Origin: Coenobita brevimanus
Lineage: Eukaryota > Arthropoda > Malacostraca > Decapoda > Coenobitidae
Assembly (NCBI GenBank): GCA_032717465.1
Contig: CM064690.1
Location: forward strand, 30,365,153 to 30,429,152
Length of the DNA: 64,000 nt
Direction: 5' to 3'
Under the pieces are notes generated by a model that was given only the letters and a program-made list of their open reading frames with translations, had not been told where the DNA came from and ran no database searches. The translations under genes and the position numbers were made by a program. This document shows, piece by piece, positions 1-11,739 of the stretch (position 1 is the first letter of the stretch; each line of letters opens with the position of its first letter).

Positions 1-472
1 ATACGAGTATATTCATCCTTATGCAGCTTTCATCATCATTCACAGCCATTATTCAATCTACACATTACTTCCATCACCATTATTCAGTACTGTTATGCAC
101 CGTATCTTCATACACACCTTTATGCTAACCGTTGTTCAAAGCTTCCACGCACCGTAATTTTCTTCATTCATAATTTCACCATAAGGAACATCATGCTTTC
201 TATCGCTCATCTCAACATCATATGCTTTCACCATCATTCATTCTTTCCTTTCTTCACTTTATTCACTGTAGATTTATAGGCTAAATGACTGAAAAATAGT
301 GAATATATATTTTCTTGTGTCATTATGAGTGTTAGAAATTAATAATTATAACTAAATGAGGCAGTTCGCTATGAACGAAACGGCAAAATATTGTTTGTGT
401 ACATGTATTTGGTTGGTTTGGGGTGATGTGATAATTCGGCGGATGATGGGAAAATGTAAGTACACTCGTCGA

Positions 473-520
<48 letters not shown>

Positions 521-690
521 TTTTTAGTCCTAAGCCTTTAGTAATTATAAAAAAAATATATGTAAATGAAATTAAATAGAATATTATAAAAGTACATTAT
601 GGCAGTGGATGGATCGTCCAAAAGCAGGACATTGTGTTTCACATGTACGGCAGCCTGGTTTACATTCTGCGATTTGAAATTTGCGCCTGG
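1..690. other. AT-rich non-coding stretch with (TC)n
   Basis: No supportable gene. Rich in CATCATT-type trinucleotide words at the start. A (TC)n microsatellite occupies about 476-515. By position this should be intron of the BTB zinc-finger gene whose last exons follow, but no exon is visible. Confidence 0.6.
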
Positions 691-876
691 AGGCCTATGG
701 ATTAAGGGGTTTCAACTGGAAATCACCATAAGGGTTTACGTCTGAGGAAGGGTTGAGGTTTATTGCTCACTTAATACCACTCAGAGGAGAGACACTGGTC
801 ACTCTAGCCTTAAATATCTCACTATAGCCTGGCCCCATGACCCTACGCTCTTGCTGGGGCAAAAGCTTGAATAATT
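690..876 (+). repeat. S5 SINE-like fragment, diverged
   Basis: Diverged copy of the S5 family (best copy 44130-44440): the block reading 'TTTATTGCTCAC..AATACCACTCAG' followed by 'ACTGGTCACTC' and 'GGCCCCATGACCCTACGCTC' is shared with 44340-44420 and with the reverse strands of 49735-49900 and 62395-62520. Confidence 0.6.
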
Positions 877-976
877 GACTGTTTTGATACGTGACGAGAG
901 AGAGAAAGATGTGCAGGGAAATGTACTGTACAAGCACTGTTTAACAGTACCATTTCGTAAGACAGGTTGGCATTCT

Positions 977-1166
977 TAGTGGCTCTGGAGATCTAACACC
1001 TCTTCCTAAGTGATTTATTCTTCACATTGCACCCCAGGATCCACAGGTATGATACTGATGCTAACTAGAAAACTACGTAGATAACATGCAAGTGATTGTT
1101 AAGGTGTTATATGCAAAATAAAAAGCCAAGTAAGAAGTGCTGCCAAGCCTCCAGTGCCATTTAGAA
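977..1166. repeat. FB1 foldback element, copy 1
   Basis: First of the FB1 family: a roughly 200-bp element whose left arm reads 'CACCTCTTCCTAAG.GATTTATT' and whose right arm is its inverse, 'AAGGTGTTATATGCAAAATAAA..GCCAAGTAAGAAGTG', ending in 'GCCTCCAGTGCCA'. The arms could pair over most of their length. No coding capacity, so it resembles a MITE or foldback element. Confidence 0.75.
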
Positions 1167-1736
1167 CACCACCTAAAGACTCTACTATATTGTTGACCTT
1201 TTCGCGCCAATTTTTGCTTTAAAGGGAAATTAAATTGTTGGTTCCCTCGACTCTCATTTTCTGCTTTTCGTTTATTTTAGTTATTTTTAGGCTATTTCAT
1301 TTTTGTTCTTTGTTAGCTTCTGTTTTCATGTGCTCTTTTTTTTTTTTTTTGTGTGTGTGTGTGTGTGATTTTTTCATCTCCATTATTTTCAGTTTCCAGA
1401 AGCGTATCAAAATACTAATAATTATACCATAATTGACGACTTTTATTGGTATTTGTTTCAGTAATGCTTACGCATCTTTAGGCTGTCCTCAGTCCTACAG
1501 TTTTCTCTCGTTTCATCCTTACACACGATTTCTTAACACAGTATTTTCCAAGTTAAAGTACTGCATTGATTTCGGGATTTTTTTTTAGAGTATGTATAAT
1601 TTTCTGTCGCATATTTCTTACTAGTAGTTTTCCCTTCATACTTTATCCAGAACTGCTAGGATATTTATACTTGTTATTGTATTTCAGAAATGTTTACAGT
1701 TCTGATCAGGTTAGTCACCAGCCTTGTTAGGATGCA

Positions 1737-1792
<56 letters not shown>

Positions 1793-2774
1793 AAGATTTG
1801 CTTATTTTATCATCCTCTGTAATTTTAGTGACGTTGTGATGTACGTATGAAAATCTACCGCCTTTTCGGATATCTTGTCGGGATGAGTTTATTTCAATTT
1901 ATTTTTTTCTTAATGCAAAGAAGAAAGAACCAAAGACTGAAAGCTTACACGTTATTATATCCGGGAAAAAGAAGGAACACAAGGAAATGCGATTTGTAAG
2001 GGGTGCGTGAATGAGAGATGGTTTTATTTTTTTATCTCACGTATCATTGCAGTGACGTTATTTTGTATTTGTGTTCAGTCGTCCGTTTTTTGGAAATATT
2101 GGTTATCGGAATGCAGAATTAGAAAGAAGTGCGAGTGTGGAAAGTGAGCATATTTGAAATCTTCCTTCGTTGTATTTTTGATGACGTTATAATGTATGCC
2201 TGGTTCAATCTTCCTTGTCGGAATGTAAGAGATGTTTGAGGTTGTTTACTTGCGTCTGTAGATTCCCTTCATATTCTCTACCATACTTTTTATCATCAGT
2301 TTTCATTTTTTTTTATGTGGCTTTATTTAGGGTTTCTTTCCATTTTCTTCTGCTGTCGGGTTCTCTGCCTTTAGTATTTTTGCTGTATTGCTTTATTTCA
2401 GCAGTTTCTCGTTTTTCGCCTGTGCTAGTTTCTGCCTTTAGTATCCTTGCTTTATTGCTTTATTTTACGCCTGTGCTAGCTTCTCAGTCTCAGCTTTCAT
2501 TTCTGTTACCTTATTCTCATTTATGTCCTCAGTATTCTCACTTTCTAATTGCCTTTCTATATATATTTTTTTTTTTAATGTTTTGTTGAATTCTCATATC
2601 CATTTATTCATATCTTATTTGCATTTTTTTTTTCTATTCCCTGTTTCCGTAGTCCCATTTTCTTTATTCGTATATTCTTACTGTACTGTATATATATTTC
2701 TCGTATATTCTTTGTTCCTATTTTTTTTTATATATAACTGTATTCTTACTGGTTGGGTCGTATTCTAAGTTGTT
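1167..2774. other. T-rich non-coding stretch with GT microsatellites
   Basis: No supportable gene. Pyrimidine-rich on the + strand. It contains T16 followed by (GT)n at about 1335-1367 and a long (GT)n at 1739-1791. Short open frames here are only T-rich low complexity. Confidence 0.6.
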
Positions 2775-2954
2775 TTGGAAATTTCGTAACAAATTTTCCT
2801 TAGCTATTTATTCCATACATTACACCTCGGTATACTTTCGTGTGTTACTGATGCACATTTTTTCGAAATTAAAACGATATAAGATACAAGATTGAGATAT
2901 ATGCAAAATAAATCACTAAGGAAGATGTGCCACGAGGTCTCTGATGCCATGTAG
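2775..2954. repeat. FB1 foldback element, copy 2
   Basis: Left arm 'GGAAATTTCGTAACAAATTTTCCTTAGC' and right arm 'ATATGCAAAATAAATCACTAAGG' are inverted partners. Sits almost back to back with the next copy. Confidence 0.7.
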
Positions 2955-2969
2955 TTTGTGGCACTGAAG

Positions 2970-3173
2970 ACACATAGGAAGCTTCGTAGCACCTCTTCCG
3001 AAGCGATTTATTTTGAAGATTACACCTTGATTTTCTCTTGTATGTTTATGTCGTTTGGATTATAGACATGGTTTGTATTAGTAACATAGGAGAGGCAACT
3101 GAGTTGTAATATACAGACGAAATCGCTAAGGAAGAGGCACTACGATGATTTCTATGCCACGTAGAAGGCATCC
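2970..3173. repeat. FB1 foldback element, copy 3
   Basis: Left arm 'TTCGTAGCACCTCTTCC' and right arm 'AAATCGCTAAGGAAGAGGCA' are inverted partners around a loop containing 'CTCTTGTATGTTTAT'. Confidence 0.7.
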
Positions 3174-3560
3174 AAGGCTCCCATGTTCTTTTACTATGGG
3201 GATCCACGGAAAATTGTGTTTTTTTTAAGGGGGAACTGGCGGGGCATGACATTTCCTCCACATTAGCACAAAATATCCTCACATCTACATTGTTATTCAC
3301 TTACCTTGTTGTCTGTTAAGAGTATATCCATTATCCACCCTCTTTTTGCCATATATCCCGTCGATTATATATATAAATAAAGATTATATATATATAACAT
3401 TGTTGATATATTGTAAATTATATATAGATTATTGCTGTATATTATTTGTTAAATGTTTCAGAATATCTATACTAACAAATAAAGATTTAATATGCATACG
3501 ACTGCAAGGGTTTTTCTTTTAGTCTCTGTGATATTGGGATAGTTTTTATGTATTTATTTA
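3174..3560. other. AT-rich non-coding stretch
   Basis: No gene seen. TATATA-rich between about 3366 and 3430. Confidence 0.5.
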
Positions 3561-3763
3561 TTCATTTAATTAACTTGGCCCAGAGTTTCGTCCTTTTGCA
3601 GTTTATTTCACTTATTGACAGAAAAAGGCAATACTACGACACTGCATCCTTTTCGTAGCACTTCTTCGTGACTAGCATCATATTCTAGTGTTAATATCTT
3701 GCTACATCTTAGCATTCACGATGGAGAGATGGTAATTTTAGGCCAAATTTAAATGAAAAGAAT
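3561..3763. repeat. FB2 inverted-repeat element, copy 1
   Basis: First copy of FB2: about 200 bp bounded by 'TTCATTTAATTAACTTGGCC' and its inverse 'GGCCAAATTTAAATGAAAAG'. The interior carries 'GACTAGCATCATATTCTAG' and 'ATTCACGATGGAGAGATGG', shared with all other FB2 copies. Resembles a short non-autonomous TIR element. Confidence 0.75.
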
Positions 3764-4720
3764 GTAGTTTGTGGCGATAGTGGTGGTGGTGGTGGCGGAT
3801 GGTGGTAGCTGTGTTTGGCATGGTGGTGATGGAATGTTGGTAGTGGTGGTAATGGTGGTTGATGGAATGTTGGTAGTGGTGGTAACGGTGGTTGATGGGA
3901 AAACGTTGATATGAAAGTGGATAGATACTGATGATAAATTAATAACAGTGACAAGAGAGAAACAGTGATTGCTTGATAGAATGATAGCAGGTACACTGAT
4001 AGCTAGGTCAAGTAGATGAAGATAGTAATTGAGGAAGGACAAAGATAGAGACTGACAGACATATTGGTAGATAAATTAATGGGTTAGTGAAGGATAGAAT
4101 AACAAAAACTGAAAAGAGTTTGAGGAATAGGGAAACTGTAATACAGCAAAAATGAATAGGTAAATATTAACTCAGATAACAGATAAATTGGGTGCACGTA
4201 GGCATATAAAAAGGCATTAGGTTAAGTAAAGATGGACTGAAAGATAAGGAAAGGTAAGCAGTTGGGAAATAAAAACAGTAAAGAAGATTGAAAGAAGTGG
4301 AAAAGGGAGAGAAAATAAAGGAACAGGAGACAGAAAGAGGGCGAGAGAGAAGGGTGAGAGATATCAAAGAGGTAGAGCCAGAGAAGTGGGGGAGATAGAT
4401 AGAAAAAAGCGTAGAGAAGTAAAGGAGAGAACACAAGAGGAGAGATAGTTCAGAGGGAGAGATAGCAGTGGAGAATTAAAGTCGAAGAGAGAGAGACAGA
4501 AGGGAGGTCGTAAAGTATGGGAATTTAGATAGAAAGGGAAAGATATAATAAACAGGGGGAGAGAGAGGTATGAGGGAGAAAAATGATGAAGAGTGGGAGA
4601 TGCAGAGGAGGTAGAGAACTGGGAGATAGGAAAGGAAAGAATATTGCAGAAGGATGAGTTGAGGTGAGGGTAGAATAGTACTGAATCAGCGAAGTGACGT
4701 TAGCTGTTTATTTTCCGCAG
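3764..4720 (+). repeat. GGTGGT block then long polypurine tract upstream of exon 1
   Basis: GGTGGTGGT-rich repeats lie at about 3780-3900, with a duplicated 'GATGGAATGTTGGTAGTGG'. From about 4080 to 4680 the + strand is almost entirely A and G. The tract ends about 40 bp before the exon 1 acceptor, whose pyrimidine run is short (TTATTTTCCGCAG, ending 4720). Confidence 0.7.
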
Positions 4721-5355
4721 GAGGAGAGGCCAGGGAGGTGGTGTTGAAGCGGGAAGGAGAAGAGGGAGTAGGAGGAGGAGAAGGAGGAGGAGGAGGAGGG
4801 GATGAAGAAGAGGTTTTGGAGCTCTGGTGGGGGGAGAGTGGGGTTGACTTGGGTCCTGAGCCACCACCACAACCACAGCAGCCACAGCAAGCCACCACAG
4901 CCAGCATGGAGGGATGTGGATGGGGGCCTTTCAACCCACTATCCCACCTCGAGTCCCTAACGCACTCTACGTTTGCCGGGAAAGTTGATGTTCTGCAAAC
5001 GGGTGGGGTTGGCGGGGTTACAGGTGGGGGTATAGGAGCCGGGGGGGTTTCTGCGGGGGTTGTTGGGGGGTTAGAGACTTCAGGGGGAGAGCTGGGGGTT
5101 AATAGGACACAGAACTACCCCTGGTTCCCGTGTCCTCAGTGCGGGAAGAGCTTTCGGACACGCGTCACTCTTTCCCGTCACGAGAAAATCCACAAAGGTA
5201 ACGCTTTCCCCTGCCCGATTTGCCCGAAGGTGTTCTACCAGGTGTCCAATGTCAAATACCATGTCCACGCGGTTCATGGCAGGCAGTACGTGGCCCCAAG
5301 CAAGAGTTCTCAAGCACAACAGTCTCAGTCGCAAGCAGACACAGCCGCTGTTTGA
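4721..5355 (+). CDS. Alternative last exon 1 of BTB zinc-finger transcription factor (two C2H2 fingers)
   Basis: C-terminal exon of a broad/lola/fruitless-type transcription factor, expected to give one nuclear isoform its DNA-binding domain. The acceptor TTTTCCGCAG ends at 4720. Two bases then precede the first whole codon at 4723, giving 210 residues and a TGA stop. The N-terminal part is low complexity: Gly/Glu-rich, then PPPQPQQPQQ, then Gly-rich. Finger 1 (5131-5193) is C-x2-C-x12-H-x3-H beginning CPQCGKSF; finger 2 (5212-5277) is C-x2-C-x12-H-x4-H beginning CPICPKVF. The short linker KGNAFP between them is matched by RGTALQ in exon 2, marking these two as the closest pair. The BTB domain must be supplied by exons outside the window. 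A possible poly(A) signal AATAAA lies at 5959. Family assignment is by architecture; the exact orthologue is unknown. Confidence 0.9.
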
Positions 5356-5654
5356 GCAGGTTATGGTCCTAGAGTTCGTTTTGGCAGTTTATCTCTTTTA
5401 TTTTGTGTAAGTTCAGGTCGGGCAGTTTGTTTCGGCTGTTGATCTCCGTTTTGGTGTAAGTTCAGGATGGTGAGTTCGATTTGGGTCTTGATCTCTAAAT
5501 TTGTCTGTGCAGTTCACCTCGTTTTGCTATATTTCAAGGTTAGTGTTGATCTTCCTTGGCTCCTTTGGTCTGTGGCTCAAGTCGTTCTTAGTGTTGCTCG
5601 TTTTATTTGGCTCTCTTCTCGTTTATTCGTTATTCTCATTTGCTGTCCTGAAGT
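5356..5654 (+). other. Probable 3' UTR of exon 1
   Basis: T/G-rich sequence following the stop with no other signal. The candidate poly(A) signal AATAAA lies downstream at 5959-5964, which would place an HP3 repeat inside the UTR. Confidence 0.45.
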
Positions 5655-5845
5655 CAGTCTGTGGTGCTGGAGAGGGATGGCTCCACATGGTGGCACTGAT
5701 ATTACCGTGTGGTGGATATGCTTGGTGTTAAAAATGCCCTTAAATTTTGTCCCTATCCCCCAAAAGGAGGTTGGTGGACTGCGAAAGAAGGGCAACTTCG
5801 TCGCACAGTCCACCGGGTTTACGTTCAGATGAGCTTTACGTTACA
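5655..5845 (-). repeat. HP3 hairpin element, copy 1 (- orientation)
   Basis: HP3 is a dispersed element of about 190 bp. In + orientation it runs CCCCAGGCTCATCTG, then AGTGGACTGCAGG, CTGCAGTCCACCATCCTCC, GGGGATAGGGAGG, GCAGTGGAGCC and ACATGAAGGCATCCCTCTCCAGCAC. The TGGACTGCAG/CTGCAGTCCA pair forms an internal hairpin. This copy is reversed, beginning with GCTGGAGAGGGATGG. Confidence 0.75.
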
Positions 5846-5958
5846 AGTACTGCTACCAAATCAGACTGTTTAAACTCGTTTCTATTCCCATTGCTTAATG
5901 TAACTTATTGTTTTCATTCTCATCATTATTTATTCCGTATCTCCTTCTCTAAAACTAA

Positions 5959-5964
5959 AATAAA
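5959..5964 (+). terminator. Candidate poly(A) signal for exon 1
   Basis: AATAAA, 604 bp after the exon 1 stop. First canonical hexamer downstream. Confidence 0.35.
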
Positions 5965-5969
5965 AATGG

Positions 5970-7339
5970 AAGAAGTCTCTCTGCCCAGGGCCGGGTTGTG
6001 TTGTTAGTCGCAAAGAAATCTGAGGCGATTCCTGTGTAGGCCAGCAGTGCTCCTTTGTTTTGTGTTTTTTGGCGCAAGTCTATTTTGTTTGTACCCTCCA
6101 TTTGATTTTTTTAGTTTCATTGTCAGTATATTCTTTTTTTGTATATATTTTATTTTCGTTTGGTTTGTGTTTGTTTTCATGTTGGCAAGTTGTATATGTG
6201 TTCACGTTTGCTTACCGTATTTCACCTACTATATTCTCAGGGCTAATGTTTACCTTCTGGTTTTCCACCTTGCATATTGGGAAAGTACAGAGCAATGTGA
6301 AACGCATCTCACCTGTGCACAAAATAACTTTCTATAGTTTTCCTCTCATAACTAAGATTTGTTTTTGTAGGAAGAGACATGAGAAAATCCATTCCCATAT
6401 CCATTTCCTTCTGTCAGAGGCAGATTTTTGTTGCAGTAGGATATCCACCTTAAGTGAATCATTGTCTCAGAGCGCTGCGTTTTGCATCTTTTATGCTCAT
6501 ACCCGTCTGTGGAAGGATTACATTGCCACCTCTCGTTACGTGAGAAGAGAGATTGATGGACTTCTGTTTTATGAGGAAATAAGCAACGTGGTGGTAAATA
6601 ATGGCCGTGGATGGAGCTACATCACTGTTGCATCATCTCACAGTTAGGTTACGTTCATTAGATTCGATTATGTCTCCTCTGTATTTGAGATTTGTGGACG
6701 TAGCTCAAAATCCATGACCCTAGAAAGTGCAGAAGTTATATGCCACCCAAAGCCGCCGTAACAGACCTAACCCAACTGTGAAGTGATATAATTGTGACCT
6801 AAGTTTACTGTGAGGTGATATAATTGTGACCTAAGTTTACCGATACTGTTATTTGCCACCATGTCAACTGCTTCCTTACAGTATGGATGGTCTACAAAGA
6901 GGTGGCTGCGATATTCTTCCATACGTTTTTCTTTAGGGCTCGAACACACCTGCTCAAAACATGTGATTGGCAAGAGGGAACAAGGCACAGGGTTCGCCCA
7001 AGGTTGTCTTTACACATTTTAATTACACGTATTATTATCCCTGTGTCCCCTGTGAGATGCAAAAATATGGAAAAATCAATCACTGGTCGATGAAGTTAAT
7101 AATTGCCCATTGTAGAGTCAGCATCGTCGACCACTGAGGGTAATAATTTAAGGGTTAATGCAGAAGTCACCCCTGTGCATGGTTTCTTTGTTTTAATCAC
7201 ACGTTACCAGCAAGGGTGTCCGCGCCCTAAGATAGCAAGGAAAACCTGTGTAAACAATAGCCAGGCTTCTTCATTTCACCCTGTTTTGGCACTTCTGTTT
7301 GTCTCGACGCAAAAATGGGATAGTTTTGGAGTGGTAGCT
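5970..7339. other. Non-coding stretch with a 32-bp tandem duplication
   Basis: No supportable gene. A 195-codon open frame at 6060-6647 is hydrophobic T-rich translation and is rejected. A 32-bp unit, ACTGTG then AGTGATATAATTGTGACC, is repeated twice in tandem at 6775-6838. Confidence 0.55.
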
Positions 7340-7711
7340 TGAAGATCACTGCTACTGCTACTACTACTTCTACTACTGCTACTTCAGCTGCTACTAACGC
7401 ACGCTCCTTGCCACCCTCACAATAACCACAACTGCCACTAACGCGCTTACTAGTGCTAATACTGTATTGCTCGTTACTTATTTACTTACTTTACTACTAC
7501 CACTACTACTACTACTACTATTACTACTTCTACTACTACTAATACTTTGCTGCACTAACCACGACACTGCATTGTCACAGTACTGTCACTGTGCCACAAC
7601 TGTTCTTACTACAGTACCACAACAGTACTCGCACTACCACACAAATAACAATACCACCAGGCCTACCACAACCGTGGTACTACCATCACGCTAATTTCTG
7701 TTTCAACATTA

Positions 7712-7783
<72 letters not shown>

Positions 7784-7817
7784 TTAATTTTCCCTCCACA
7801 CTCTTGAGTCTTATTGT
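7340..7817. repeat. (CTA)n-rich and (AC)n microsatellites
   Basis: CTACTACTACT-type triplets, imperfect, at about 7342-7560, then a long perfect (AC)n at about 7716-7781. Confidence 0.8.
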
Positions 7818-8013
7818 AAGTGGCTATGGAGATTTCGTAGCATCGTTTTTTTTTTTTTTTTTAGCAATTTATTCTCCAAATTATACATCCATATCCTCCT
7901 CCTCTTCTTTTTTTTTCTATTCTTTTACTGATGCAAACTGAGTCGACATAAAGACGATAAAAATAGCACACAAAATGTCAAGGTGTTAAAAGCCTCCAGT
8001 GTCACGTAGAATG
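7818..8013. repeat. FB1 foldback element, copy 4
   Basis: Left arm 'AAGTGGCTATGGAGATTTCGTAGCA' and right remnant 'AAGGTGTTAAAAGCCTCCAGTG'. The right arm has lost the AGGAAGAGG segment, and a T18 run interrupts the left. Confidence 0.65.
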
Positions 8014-8132
8014 CAGCTCTCTACCTTAACACAAACACTGACACAAACTCCATTAAACTTAGTCACACCTATACCTTATTAATCTTCCACCGGCATTTCC
8101 ACACTTTACCTTGACGAGTAGGGCTGGATTCT

Positions 8133-8330
8133 TGGTGGCCTAGAAACCTTTGTAGAACATCTTCCTAAGCAGTTTACTTTGCATATTACGCCTTAACACT
8201 CTCCTGTATGCCATTTGTATACTTTACTGTTCACGAAGTTTACATCAGTGACATATAAGAGGATATTGAGGTGCAATATGCTAATGGCTAAGGAAGAGGT
8301 GCTGCTACAAAATCTCCAAAGTGACCTAAA
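8133..8330. repeat. FB1 foldback element, copy 5
   Basis: Well preserved: 'CATCTTCCTAAGCAGTTTACTTTGCATATTACG' pairs with 'AATATGCTAATGGCTAAGGAAGAGGTG'. Ends about 65 bp before the exon 2 acceptor. Confidence 0.7.
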
Positions 8331-8394
8331 TACGACTCATATAGCAACACAGACAATCGCCACGGTGACACTGACTCAGTCTCCCTCTTGTCAG

Positions 8395-8675
8395 CAGTAG
8401 CAGTAGCAGAGGGTAGGCGGAAGGTGTGTGTGGGCCAGGGGCGGGGGAACCAGACATGCCAGGAGTGCGGCAAAAGCTTCCAATGCCGCGACTCCCTGCG
8501 CCGCCACTATAAGCTGCACCGTGGCACCGCGCTGCAGTGCCCTGCCTGTGCCAGCCTCTTCGTGCAGCGCGCCGACCTCAACAGGCACCTGCGCCGCCGA
8601 CACCCGCACCTCGTGCCGCCGCAGCCCACGCTGCACCCGCCACCCCCACCCTTGCGCAAATTTGAACGACCCTAA
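8395..8675 (+). CDS. Alternative last exon 2 of BTB zinc-finger transcription factor (two C2H2 fingers)
   Basis: Second interchangeable C-terminus. The first AG after the pyrimidine tract CTCCCTCTTGTCAG ends at 8394. Several further CAG/TAG triplets follow in the same phase, so the true start could be 8395, 8398, 8404 or 8410 without changing the frame. From 8397 it encodes 92 residues ending TAA. Finger 1 (8457-8519) starts CQECGKSF and finger 2 (8538-8603) starts CPACASLF. Spacings are the same as in exon 1: H-x3-H, a six-residue linker, then H-x4-H. The tail is Pro-rich (HPPPPPLRKFERP). This is the shortest N-terminal linker in the array and is strongly GC-rich compared with the surrounding AT-rich intron. 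FB1 copies flank it on both sides. Confidence 0.88.
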
Positions 8676-9621
8676 GTCACTCGGAGACTACGTATATTAA
8701 CAACCGTTAGTGGTGTTGTTGTGCTCACATCTCGCATCGCCATAACCCACGCCACACCCGCCGCCACCACCGCCATTCTTTTGAAAACTCGGACAACCCT
8801 TAGTAGCTTAGAGACAAAAATCTCAATATATCTCCTACGTGGAACGCCCAGATGCCAAGGATATTCGAGAAGTAATTATATATGATTTGAGAATTTACCC
8901 TGGAACTGTCGCCCCACAGTATCAAAGGATACGTAACAAACATCCCTGCTCATAAAGGAGTAGACTGAACTTTGGTGCAGTACAATGTTCAGCGCCATAG
9001 CACTTCATAGTAAATTTGATATTGAGTCATGGAAGTTTACATTTAACACACGACCCCATGCTATCCACCCCTTTTTCCCTAGAACTGTGATGCTGTTGAT
9101 AATCACATGCAGCATATGGATGTCACTGCACATCTTTACCATTTGCTCTTCATGGTGACTCATATTAAGGGTATCGTGCTTTATTATGCTCTCGGACGAG
9201 TGATATTCTCGCTCCTGTTTGTATTTACCTTTCGCCCTGCAGCCCTCCATCTCCCATTCCACATTCTCACCAAAATATTGTTTTCATTATGACTTACGTT
9301 GAAGTCATTAAAAAAAAAAAAAAACATGGCTTAACACATGCAGAACTGGCAGTAATCCTGATGAAGTAAGGAAGGTATTTTGTTGCAGGAATAAAATGCT
9401 TAGGCGTTCCCAGAAGATACAGTTTCCGCGTGGAGTTTTCGTCATTGATAATTCACCCTTCGCAAGTACACCCCCTTCTCCACTGTCTCAGAGTAACAGC
9501 CATCGCAGCTTTCCCTCTTCATCTAGTGATTTTAACTTGAAGTATTCGTAGTTATTCCTGTTGGGTTGTGGGCCAAAGTGTGGTGGCGGGTAGGGTTAAC
9601 AAGGCTCTTATTCTCGTGATT
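8676..9621 (+). other. Probable 3' UTR and intron after exon 2
   Basis: No coding signal. AATAAA at 9390-9395 is the nearest canonical poly(A) hexamer, 715 bp after the stop. An A14 run lies at about 9310-9324. Confidence 0.4.
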
Positions 9622-9797
9622 GTAGGAGGCTTTGCACGACCTCTTCCTTAGCCATTTATTTTGCTTATTACAGCTTATTGTGTGTTGTTCATATCATTTT
9701 ATTAAAACAGATTGCATGCATTACATACAAGAACACGTCAGCATACCAGATACAGGAATAATTGGTTAGGGAGAGGTGTTACGAAGCTTCGTAAAAT
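9622..9797. repeat. FB1 foldback element, copy 6
   Basis: 'CACGACCTCTTCCTTAGCCATTTATTTTGC' pairs with 'AATTGGTTAGGGAGAGGTGTTACG'. Confidence 0.7.
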
Positions 9798-11739
9798 TAC
9801 GATAATTAGTGGGGTGGCAGGTGTGGTGGTGGTTGTGGTGAAGCGGCTGGGATGTAGTGGTGACCAGATAGGTTTGGGTGACGTTTGGGGTTGTGGTGAT
9901 AATAGCTGTGGTTGTGATGGCTGTGGTTATGGTGAAGGTTGCTCCAGTGACGCTGTACTGTAGTGCAGTGAGACGATGAAGACATAGGCCCGTCCACCCG
10001 TCAGCTGGGCAGGTTTTCTTGCACGTTTTCCTTGCCTGTTGACTCTGCATACGACAACTTGCTGTTCTCTCGTATTTCTTCTTGGTATCAATTTATATTG
10101 CAAAAAATAACGTGCACTGAGTTTTTTTTTTTTTTTTTTCAAATAACCTATATAAAAAATGCATCGTCCTCTTTTACTGTGGCTTATATTGACAAAAAAT
10201 GACAAAATCCTCTTTTACTTTCTCGTTTATTGCAAATATTGCATTAATTCCCATTTTAATTTGTATTGCAAAATATAACGTACACTAAGTTCTTGGTTAT
10301 AAGTTGCGTTTTTTTTTTTTTTACATCGTTTTTTGCCATGAAGTGCACAACAGAGTTTATAAAAAATGCCAATACCTTGCTGCATATCAAAGCACACTTT
10401 TTTATATTTTCCCCCAGATTCCAGTTGCAGTGTTAGTGTTAAAACTGGGATTTTAAAAATCCCTGACAATTGAAGTCTGCCACGTACAAAAGTACATTCC
10501 AGATAAATAAAGATACATTAATAAAGTAAAGAAATAAAGATTCAGAAATTGCCAGCACAAAAACAGATCGAGAAATAAAGATACAAAATTAAATGTATAA
10601 GGAAGAGGTGCAAGGGAGCCTTCTTTGCTGATGGGTATACGATCCTAAACATATGTATAGCAGTTGCCATCTTTAATATATTCGTGTGTGTTTTGTGTTC
10701 CGTGTGGCTCTTCTTGTGACATGATACCCACTATAATACAGTATGGTTTGAGATCAGGACTCCAGTGAAGCTTGGAGACTATATTGATGCTTCATACCAG
10801 ACTATAGTGAACTTCGAAACCAGACTATTAAAGCGTTAAACCCAAAAATCTTGGAGACCATGAAACCATAGTGAAACTTTGAAAGCAGAGACCAGAGTGA
10901 AACTTCCAAACTAGACTATGGTGAAAGGAATTGAAGTGTGAAAATAATTTATGGAATTATCTGAATTGTTTTGATCTGATTCCTCCTTTTTATAATGAGC
11001 TTAAGAACGTGCCATTTTTGAGTTGTAGCTTACACTAAGAGAAGTTCTTTTGTTTTGAGTCGATTATTACTGTTATGTAAGACAGAGAGAGAGAGTATTA
11101 CAGTATCCAAGCTATGTCTTGCAAATCTTATTATGGTGTACAGTTTTGTGCATAACTTAGTGAGCATAAATCATGTTCACTCCAGCCCAAGTAAAAGGTT
11201 TAATTTTGTCTCATGTTTTAATACCCATCCATATATGCCAGCTTTTATAATGGAAATATGACGGTAACTGTGCATACAGGGTGACATACATTGCGCTTTC
11301 TAATCTTATGTATTGGGGGTACGGCTCAATCTGCTGGTGCGGGGAACGAAGGTATTTCGGTTGCCTTTTGACACTACTATACTCTTCACCTTAAGGAGCT
11401 GCAACAAGGCAAACACCTGGACCAAGTCAAGGTGAGAGAACTGTAAAACCTTGCAGTCACTGGATAAGTATGACCAAGGTTATGGAAAGTACAAAATGAT
11501 CCGGGGTACTGGTAATTAACGTTGACTGAGCCGTTCCTTCAACACAGGAGCATTTTGTAGCGTAATATACAAGGACCACTCTATCTGTCCATCAGTCATT
11601 CTGCTCAAGGGTCGTATGTTGTGAGTGGAGATTTCGTAACACCTTTTCGTTAGCGACTTCTTCCATTACGCCTCGTTATCTTCTTGCAGGTTGATAATAG
11701 AACGATATAAAATAGTCTACAGTGAATGTTGAGGTTTAA
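9798..11739. other. Non-coding stretch
   Basis: No supportable gene. Contains GGTTGTGGT triplet repeats (9815-9950), T runs at about 10120 and 10310, and an FB1 right-arm fragment at 10590-10640 (TATAAGGAAGAGGTGCAAGG). A collapsed FB2 copy lies at 11388-11445, with its two ends TCTTCACCTTAAGG and CCAAGTCAAGGTGAGAG only about 30 bp apart. An FB1 left-arm fragment lies at 11610-11690. Confidence 0.5.

Noticed and set aside
6361..6420. Seventh zinc-finger exon
   Set aside because: Acceptor-like TTTTTGTAG is present, but no cysteine pair or in-frame finger follows.
6060..6647. 195-codon open frame on the + strand containing RHEKIH, the same residues as in exon 1 finger 1
   Set aside because: Mostly hydrophobic translation of T-rich DNA. 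No C-x2-C with correct spacing lies before the RHEKIH. I considered a decayed zinc-finger exon, but the match covers only about 15 bp.
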